This document shows positions 58,662 through 64,000 of a DNA stretch of 64,000 bases, piece by piece (position 1 is the first letter of the stretch; each line of letters begins with the position of its first letter). This DNA comes from Streptomyces chartreusis NRRL 3882 (GTDB lineage Bacteria > Actinomycetota > Actinomycetes > Streptomycetales > Streptomycetaceae). Made by a program: the position numbers and the translations under genes. The notes beneath the pieces were generated by a model. The model made no database searches, had not been told where the DNA came from, and was given only the letters and a program-made list of their open reading frames with translations. The DNA is taken from assembly GCF_900236475.1 (NCBI RefSeq), contig NZ_LT963352.1:5832001-5896000 (forward strand), written 5' to 3'.

Positions 58662-60755
58662 ATGACCGCACCCCGGCCGGCCGAACCGCCTTCCGAGGAC
58701 CTGTCCCGCCTCGCCGAACTGCACGGCGTCGCCACCTCGTACAGCCCGTCCCCGGACCGCACGGTCGCGGCCTCGGCCGCCGCGGTCACCCTCACCCTGG
58801 CCGCTCTCGGCGTGGACGCGAGCACGCCCGGCGCAGTCCGCGCCGCGCTCGCCGCCCGGGAGCGGGAACGGGGCGGCAGACTGCTGCCGCCCACGGTGGT
58901 CGGCTGGGGCTCCGGCCCCCCGGCCGCCCTGGCCGCGCTCCCCGAGGGGAGCCGGCTGCACATCGAGACCGAGCAGGGCGGGACACGCGCCTCGGCCGAG
59001 CAGCTCCCACCCGGAGTCCACCGGCTGACCGCCACCGTCCCCGACGGCCGCACCGCCACCGCCCACCTGGTCGTCGCCCCGGCCCGCCTGCCCACCCCGA
59101 CCGGGCGCTCCTACGGACTCCTCGTCCAGCTCTACTCCCTGCTGTCCCGCCGTTCCTGGGGCATGGGAGACCTGGGCGACCTCGCCGAGCTGGCCGGCTG
59201 GGCCGGGCGGTCGCTCGGCGCCGGTTTCGTCCAGGTCAACCCGCTGCACGCGGCCGTGCCCGGTGCCCCCACCGACCCCTCCCCGTACCGCCCCTCCTCA
59301 CGCCGCTTCCCCGACCCGGTGCACCTGCGGATCGAGGACGTCCCCGAATGCGCGTACGTCGAGGACCGCGAGCGGCTGCGCGCGCTGCTGGAGAGATCCG
59401 GCCGGCTGCGCGAAGCGGTGCTGGAGAAGGGCGCGCTGATCGACCGGGACGCCGTCTGGGAGCTCAAGCGGGAGGCGCTGGAGCTGCTGTGCGAGGTGCC
59501 GCTCGGTCCCGGCAGACGCGCCGCCTACTGCGACTTCCTCGCCGAACAGGGCCAGGCCCTGGAGGACCACGCCACCTGGTGCGCGCTCGCCGAGGTGCAC
59601 GGCTCGGACTGGCACCGCTGGCCGACCGGCCTGCGCGACCCGCGCTCGGCCGAGACCGTCCGGGCCCGCAACGGGCTGCTGGACCGGGTGGACTTCTGGT
59701 CCCGGCTCGCCTGGCTCACCGACACCCAGCTGACCGCCGCGCAGCGCGCCGGGCGCGAGGCCGGGATGCCGGTCGGGATCGTGCACGACCTCGCGGTCGG
59801 CGTCCACCCCGGCGGCGCCGACGCCTGGGCCCAGCAGGAGTACTTCGCCGCCGGCATGTCGGTGGGCGCCCCACCGGACGCCTTCAACGCCCGCGGCCAG
59901 GACTGGGGCCTGCCGCCCTGGCGTCCCGACCGTCTGGCCGAGTCGGGCTACGCCCCCTTCCGCGAGCTGCTGCGCGCCCTGTTCCGCTACGCCGGAGCCC
60001 TGCGCATCGACCACGTCATGGGCCTGTTCCGCCTGTGGTGGGTGCCGCAGGGCCGGCCACCGACCGAGGGCACCTACGTCCGCTACGACGCCGAGGCCAT
60101 GCTCGCCGTCCTCGTCCTGGAGGCCTCCCGGGCCGGGGCGCTGGTGATCGGCGAGGACCTGGGCACCGTCGAACCGGGCGTGCGCGAGGCGCTGCGCGAG
60201 CGCGGGGTGCTCGGCACGTCCGTGCTGTGGTTCGAACGCGACTGGGAGGGCGACGGCCGCCCGCTGCCCCCCGACCGCTGGCGCGCCGACTGCCTGGCCA
60301 CCGCCACCACCCACGACCTGCCCTCCACGGCCGCCCGCCTCACCGGCGAGCACGTCGAACTCCGCGACAGCCTGGGCCTGCTGACCCGCCCGCTGGAGGA
60401 GGAGCGCGCCGAGGCCGCCGCCGACACCGGCGAGTGGCTGGCCCTGCTCACCCACCTCGGCCTGCTGCACGGCACCGGCGGCACCGACACCTCCTCCGAG
60501 GAGGCCGAGATCCAGGCCGTCCACCGCTTCCTGCTGCGCACCCCGGCCCGCATGGTCGGCGTCTGGCTCCCGGACGGGGTGGGCGACCGCCGCCCGCAGA
60601 ACCTCCCCGGAACGTGGGACCAGTACCCGAACTGGCGCCTGCCGATCGCCGACGCGGAGGGGCGTCCTGTCACGCTGGAGCAACTGGCGGCGTCACCCCG
60701 GCTGCACGCCCTCATCGAGGTTCTGCGACAACCGCCCGACCCGTCCGGCCCTTGA
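58662..60755 (+). CDS. malQ: 4-alpha-glucanotransferase MalQ
   Basis: Family GH77 enzyme of 697 residues, which transfers maltodextrin segments between alpha-1,4-glucans and releases glucose, working with glycogen and maltose metabolism in the cytoplasm. Catalytic residues lie in LRIDHVMGLFRLWWVP (nucleophile Asp), VIGEDLGTVEPGVREALRER (acid/base Glu) and TATTHDLPSTAARLTG (third Asp). The N-terminal 150 residues form the extension common in bacterial MalQ. ATG at 58662 directly follows the stop of the small acidic gene. No other maltose gene is nearby. Confidence 0.92.
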   Translation: MTAPRPAEPPSEDLSRLAELHGVATSYSPSPDRTVAASAAAVTLTLAALGVDASTPGAVRAALAARERERGGRLLPPTVVGWGSGPPAALAALPEGSRLHIETEQGGTRASAEQLPPGVHRLTATVPDGRTATAHLVVAPARLPTPTGRSYGLLVQLYSLLSRRSWGMGDLGDLAELAGWAGRSLGAGFVQVNPLHAAVPGAPTDPSPYRPSSRRFPDPVHLRIEDVPECAYVEDRERLRALLERSGRLREAVLEKGALIDRDAVWELKREALELLCEVPLGPGRRAAYCDFLAEQGQALEDHATWCALAEVHGSDWHRWPTGLRDPRSAETVRARNGLLDRVDFWSRLAWLTDTQLTAAQRAGREAGMPVGIVHDLAVGVHPGGADAWAQQEYFAAGMSVGAPPDAFNARGQDWGLPPWRPDRLAESGYAPFRELLRALFRYAGALRIDHVMGLFRLWWVPQGRPPTEGTYVRYDAEAMLAVLVLEASRAGALVIGEDLGTVEPGVREALRERGVLGTSVLWFERDWEGDGRPLPPDRWRADCLATATTHDLPSTAARLTGEHVELRDSLGLLTRPLEEERAEAAADTGEWLALLTHLGLLHGTGGTDTSSEEAEIQAVHRFLLRTPARMVGVWLPDGVGDRRPQNLPGTWDQYPNWRLPIADAEGRPVTLEQLAASPRLHALIEVLRQPPDPSGP

Positions 60756-60816
60756 AGACGACTCTTACGGCACCCCGGGCGCGCGTCCCCAACCGGCGTT
60801 GGATACTTTTGGCACC

Positions 60817-61116
60817 GTGGACAAGAAGAACGCCCTGCGAGCCGGCGCCCTGGCAGCCGGTACGACGCTGATGATGCTGCTCATGTCGTCGCCCGCCTCC
60901 GCGCTCACCCGCGACGACGGTGACGACCCCGGCCCGGGCCTGAGCGTCATCGAGACGCTGGGCCTCTTCGTCGTGGCCCCGATCGTGCTGTACCTGGTCA
61001 TCGCCGGTCTGGTGATGGTCGGGGACAAGTCGCACAAGCGGAAGGACGCGACCAGCTCCAACATCGCGACCAAGGCTGACAGCGAGGCCGACACCAAGGC
61101 CGACGCGAAGGCCTGA
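60817..61116 (+). CDS. Small membrane protein with charged tail
   Basis: 99-residue membrane protein. A signal-like first helix (LRAGALAAGTTLMMLLMSS, cleavage or anchor near residue 27), a short acidic loop (RDDGDDPGPG) and a second helix (TLGLFVVAPIVLYLVIAGLV, about 43-64) are followed by a cytoplasmic tail rich in Lys, Asp and Ala with a degenerate TKADxEAD repeat. Widely conserved in streptomycetes in my experience, function unknown. GTG at 60817 (VDKKNALRAG) has TACTTTT ten bases ahead that could be a -10 element, suggesting a leaderless mRNA. A terminator follows. Confidence 0.68.
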   Translation: MDKKNALRAGALAAGTTLMMLLMSSPASALTRDDGDDPGPGLSVIETLGLFVVAPIVLYLVIAGLVMVGDKSHKRKDATSSNIATKADSEADTKADAKA

Positions 61117-61150
61117 CCAGGGCTCGCTTCGAGTCCGCCGCGCACCTGTT

Positions 61151-61223
61151 GCCGAGGGCGCCGTCCCCGCCGTACGTACGCGCACGCCGCCGTACGGCGA
61201 CCGGGGCGGTGCCCTCGGCTTTT
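61151..61223 (+). terminator. Rho-independent-like terminator
   Basis: Outer stem GCCGAGGGC (61151-61159) with GCCCTCGGC (61211-61219), a further imperfect stem with CCGTACG/CGTACGG inside, and a TTTT run (61220-61223). It closes the small membrane protein gene and lies before the convergent TetR gene. Confidence 0.78.
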
Positions 61224-61279
61224 CCGGCGGGCCGGGGCCATGGACGTGCTCAGGGCCGGAGCCGGGGCCGGGGCCGGGG

Positions 61280-61858
61280 TCAGGGATTCGGTGCCGTCAG
61301 ATAGCGCTGCACCGTCGGCGCCAGCCACGCCACGATCTCCTGGCGGCTGAGCGCCACGGCCGGCGGGAGGCGCAGGACGTACCGGGCGAGTGCCATCCCG
61401 AGCAGCTGTGTGGAGGTGAGCGCGGCCCGCGCCGGGACCTGCTCGGGGTCGGGGCACACCTGCTGGGCGACCGGGAGCAACTGGTCCTGGAAGATGCCCT
61501 GCATGCGCTCGGCCCCGGCCTGGTTGGTGGCGCCGACCCGGAGCAGGGCCGTGAGCACCTCGTTCTCCTCCCACATGGCGAGGAAGTGGGCCACGAGGGC
61601 GGATCCGACCTCCTCCCGGGGCAGCGGGCCCAGGTCGGGCAGCTTCAGATCGACGGCGACGGCGGCCGCGAACAGGCCCTCCTTGCTGCCGTAGTACCGC
61701 ATCACCATGGACGGGTCGATGCCCGCGTCCCGCGCGATGGTGCGGATGGTGGCGCGCTCGTAGCCGTCGGCGGCGAAACGCTCGCGGGCGGCGTCGAGGA
61801 TCGCGGCGCGGGTGGCGTCGGAGCGTCGGGAGGGGACGGTGGGCTTGCTGTCAGGCAT
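61280..61858 (-). CDS. TetR-family transcriptional regulator
   Basis: Regulator of 192 residues. The TetR helix-turn-helix (ATRAAILDAARERFAADGYE, then RATIRTIARDAGIDPSMVMR and YYGSKEGLFAAAVAVD) is standard. The C-terminal ligand-binding part (about 85-190) has the actinobacterial TetR_C pattern with a dimer helix ending RQEIVAWLAPTVQRYLTAPN. It is divergent from the flavin monooxygenase with a 157-base gap packed with inverted repeats, the classical arrangement for a TetR repressor of an inactivating enzyme. ATG at 61858. Confidence 0.88.
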   Translation of the reverse strand: MPDSKPTVPSRRSDATRAAILDAARERFAADGYERATIRTIARDAGIDPSMVMRYYGSKEGLFAAAVAVDLKLPDLGPLPREEVGSALVAHFLAMWEENEVLTALLRVGATNQAGAERMQGIFQDQLLPVAQQVCPDPEQVPARAALTSTQLLGMALARYVLRLPPAVALSRQEIVAWLAPTVQRYLTAPNP

Positions 61859-61923
61859 GCCAACAAGCGTAGGTCAACGCTCGTAGGCCAACAAGTGTTG
61901 ACGGGATCGTAGTGCGGTTCTAC

Positions 61924-61989
61924 GTTGGTCAACGACCGTTGGCGAACAAGCGTTGGCGAACGCACGTTGACCAACGGTCGTTGACCAAC
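61924..61989. promoter_or_regulatory. 19-bp perfect inverted repeat operator
   Basis: GTTGGTCAACGACCGTTGG (61924-61942) is repeated as its exact reverse complement at 61971-61989, with 28 bases between. Additional GTTGGC, CCAACA and TAGGCCAAC half-sites fill 61859-61998, including CCAACACGTGTTGG (61985-61998). It is probably a multi-dimer TetR operator. Confidence 0.8.
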
Positions 61990-62015
61990 ACGTGTTGGCC
62001 TACAGGGAGGCTCTG

Positions 62016-63476
62016 ATGAGCGACATGAGCGACATGAGCGACATCACCCGCACCGTGGTCGTGGTCGGTTCCGGCCCCACCGGTCTGCTGCTGGCCGGTG
62101 ACCTGGCCACCGCCGGCGTCCCCGTCACCGTCGTCGAGAAGCGCCCGCACAAGATCAGCAACCTCTCCCGCGCGTTCGTCCTGCACGCCCGCACGCTGGA
62201 GCAGCTCGACGCCCGAGGGCTGGCCGAGGAACTGGAGGCGGTGGGCCGGCGGCTCGGCCGGTTCCGCCTCTACGGCCGCCTCAGCCTCGACCTCTCCACG
62301 CTTCCCTCCCGCTTCAACCACCTCCTCGTCCTGCCGCAGTACGAGGTGGAGAAGGCCCTGGAACGGCGGGCGCTTCAAGCCGGGGCCACGTTCCGGTACG
62401 AGACCGAGGTGACCGGGCTGACGCAGGACGCACAGGGCGTGACGGTCGCGGTCCGCGGGCCCGGCGGCGGTTCAAAGGCACTGCGCGCGGCGTACGTCGT
62501 CGGCGCCGACGGGATGCGCAGCACGGTGCGGAACGCGATCGGGCTGCCGTTCCCCGGCCGTTCGGTGATCCGCTCCGTCATGCTCGCGGACGTACGGGTG
62601 ACCGAGGAGCCCGGGGAATTGCTGACCTTCGACGCCGTCGGCGACGCCTTCGCCTTCCTCGTCCCGTTCGGCGACGGCTACCACCGCGTCGTCTGCTGGG
62701 ACCGTGGCCGCGAGCTCCCGGACGACGCGCCGGTCGGACTCGACGAGATCCGGGAGACCACCCGGCGCGCGCTCGGCCGTGACTTCGGCATGCACGACCC
62801 GCGCTGGATGTCCCGCTTCCACAGTGACGAGCGGCAGGCGCCCGCGTACCGGGTCGGCCGTGTCTTCCTCGCCGGGGACGCCGCGCACGTCCACACCCCG
62901 GCCGGTGCCCAGGGGATGAACACCGGCCTCCAGGACGCGGCGAACCTGGGCTGGAAGCTGGCTGCCGTCGTCAAGGGGTACGCGGCCGACCCGCTCCTCG
63001 ACACCTACCAGGCCGAACGCCACCCCATCGGCAGGTCGGTGCTGCGCAGCAGCGGCGGTATCGTGCGCGCCGCCATGGCCGGGCGGCCCTGGACGATCGC
63101 CCTGCGCACCGCCTTCGCCGCCTTCCTCGACACCGTCGGCCCGGCCCGCCGCAAGGCGCTCGGCCAGGTCACCGGCATCGGTTACCGCTACCCCGCTCCC
63201 CGCGGCTCCCACCGCTTCACCGGCCACCGCGTCCCCGACGTCGCCCTGGCCGGAGGCGGTCGCCTCCACGAGGCGATGCGGGGCGGCCGGTTCGTGCTGA
63301 TCACCCCGGAGCCGTACAAGGCCGGGGCCGGCCGTGAGGACCGGCTGGCCGTGGAGCGCTGGGCGAGCGACCGCCGGACGACCGTGCTGGTGCGGCCCGA
63401 CGGGTACGCGGCGTGGGCGGCCGACGCGGCGGACGCCGGGGCGATCGAGACGGCCGTCGCCGCCCACGTGGGGTAG
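62016..63476 (+). CDS. FAD-dependent aromatic monooxygenase
   Basis: Class A flavin monooxygenase of 486 residues. The FAD-binding motif is VVVVGSGPTGLLLAGDLATA, the DG motif VVGADGMRSTVRNA, and the GD motif is VFLAGDAAHVHTPAGAQGMN then TGLQDAANLGWKLA. The substrate domain is large and Arg-rich, and the C-terminal thioredoxin-like tail (about 400-486) is present, as in aromatic-ring and antibiotic-inactivating hydroxylases such as Rox-type enzymes. ATG at 62016 has GGGAGG five bases before it; the N-terminus repeats SDM three times. It faces a TetR gene across an operator-rich gap, so it is expected to be induced by its substrate. Confidence 0.87.
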   Translation: MSDMSDMSDITRTVVVVGSGPTGLLLAGDLATAGVPVTVVEKRPHKISNLSRAFVLHARTLEQLDARGLAEELEAVGRRLGRFRLYGRLSLDLSTLPSRFNHLLVLPQYEVEKALERRALQAGATFRYETEVTGLTQDAQGVTVAVRGPGGGSKALRAAYVVGADGMRSTVRNAIGLPFPGRSVIRSVMLADVRVTEEPGELLTFDAVGDAFAFLVPFGDGYHRVVCWDRGRELPDDAPVGLDEIRETTRRALGRDFGMHDPRWMSRFHSDERQAPAYRVGRVFLAGDAAHVHTPAGAQGMNTGLQDAANLGWKLAAVVKGYAADPLLDTYQAERHPIGRSVLRSSGGIVRAAMAGRPWTIALRTAFAAFLDTVGPARRKALGQVTGIGYRYPAPRGSHRFTGHRVPDVALAGGGRLHEAMRGGRFVLITPEPYKAGAGREDRLAVERWASDRRTTVLVRPDGYAAWAADAADAGAIETAVAAHVG

Positions 63477-63492
63477 CGCTTCGGCGGGCCGG

Positions 63493-63541
63493 CACCGAAA
63501 CCGAAACCGGCACCGTCACCGGCACCGAAACCGGAACCGGC
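63493..63541. repeat. ACCGAA/ACCGGC hexamer repeat
   Basis: About eight consecutive imperfect hexamers of ACCG plus two bases (ACCGAA, ACCGGC, ACCGTC) between the convergent monooxygenase and MarR genes. Non-coding. Confidence 0.7.
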
Positions 63542-63569
63542 GTCCGCGCCGGCCTGCCGCGTCACGGGC

Positions 63570-64000
63570 TCAGTCCTGCCGGCCCTCCGTCGTCCGGAGC
63601 AGCTCCCTGAGCAGCCCCGAGAGCTGCCCGGCCTGCTCGGCGTCGAGGCCGGACAGCGCCTCCGTCTGGACGGCGAGTCCGGCGCCGACCGCCTCGTCGA
63701 TCAGTTCCAGGCCCTTGTCGGTGAGCGTGACGTGCAGGCCGCGCCGGTCGTGCGGATCGGGGGAGCGGCGCAGCAGGCCCGCGCGCTCCAGCTTGTCCAG
63801 GCGCCCCGTCATGCCTCCGGTCGTGAGCATCAGTGTCGCGGAGAGCTGGCGGGGCGAGAGCGTGTAGGGCTCCCCGGAGCGGCGCAGGGTCGCCAGGACG
63901 TCGAACTCCCCGCGCGAGATCCCGAACCTGGCGTACGCCTTCTCCGCCCGGTCGCTCATCGCGCGCGAGAGCCGGTGGATCCGGCCGAAGACCTCCATGG
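63570..64000 (-). CDS. MarR-family transcriptional regulator, 5' end at window edge
   Basis: Winged-helix MarR regulator, at least 142 residues. The DNA-binding part runs YARFGISRGEFDVLATLRRS, then YTLSPRQLSATLMLTTGGMT and the wing LRRSPDPHDRRGLHVTLTDK. MarR dimers sense phenolics or oxidants and repress adjacent genes. ATG at 63998 is in frame, but homologues usually have about 20 more residues before MEVFGRIHRLSRAM, so the real start may lie beyond base 64000. Its target gene is probably on the missing right side. Confidence 0.85.
   Translation of the reverse strand, partial: MEVFGRIHRLSRAMSDRAEKAYARFGISRGEFDVLATLRRSGEPYTLSPRQLSATLMLTTGGMTGRLDKLERAGLLRRSPDPHDRRGLHVTLTDKGLELIDEAVGAGLAVQTEALSGLDAEQAGQLSGLLRELLRTTEGRQD

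Overview
The window is high-GC DNA from an actinomycete, almost certainly a Streptomyces. Coding runs are strongly biased to G/C third positions, GTG and TTG starts and ATGA/GTGA stop-start overlaps are common, and it carries genes typical of sporulating streptomycetes: a chaplin, a MelC1/MelC2 tyrosinase pair, two adjacent dynamin-like GTPases, a class E sortase substrate and a csn chitosan-oligosaccharide operon. From memory the gene order resembles the S. coelicolor segment around chpG, melC and csnR; that was not checked here.

Layout. 1-5.9 kb (minus): an exopolysaccharide module (MurJ-like flippase cut by the window edge, O-antigen-ligase-like polymerase, sugar-1-phosphate transferase, GT4 glycosyltransferase, secreted protein). 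6.3-12.4 kb: cell-surface and secreted genes, comprising a valine/leucine-rich secreted protein, a Pro/Ala/Gln repeat protein, tyrosinase with its copper chaperone, a chaplin with an unusual charged tail, and five small secreted proteins of two families arranged A, A-B, A-B, with near-identical terminators and a conserved block upstream of each A gene. 12.6-13.5 kb: a D-2-hydroxyacid dehydrogenase. 13.5-17.9 kb: a low-GC foreign patch with a large membrane TPR protein between a decayed IS5-type transposase and a broken Nudix gene, ending beside tRNA-Arg(TCT).

18.3-24.7 kb: dynamin-like pair, single-stranded DNA-binding protein, thioester/LAETG surface protein and a small conserved gene; then a GNAT acetyltransferase pseudogene. 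25.4-36.3 kb: a seven-gene operon whose first part matches the mycobacterial GlnX-GlnH-PknG amino-acid-sensing route. It adds a coiled-coil protein, a PP2C phosphatase, a von Willebrand A protein and an FHA protein. Together these form a likely complete circuit: sensor, kinase, phosphatase, phosphothreonine reader.

36.3-43.5 kb: isoaspartate-methyltransferase-like protein, truncated globin, an EttA/thioesterase/unknown operon, a second disturbed patch (remnants, peptidoglycan-binding protein, HAD fragment, 2H-phosphoesterase-like exported protein) and small housekeeping genes. 43.6-50.4 kb: complete csnR-csnEFGHK operon with a perfect palindrome ahead of csnR. 50.5-64 kb: MscS channel, HNH nuclease, an ABC exporter with its PadR regulator and palindromic operator, a GH84 glucosaminidase, 4-alpha-glucanotransferase, a TetR/flavin-monooxygenase divergent pair separated by a dense operator array, and a MarR regulator cut by the right edge.
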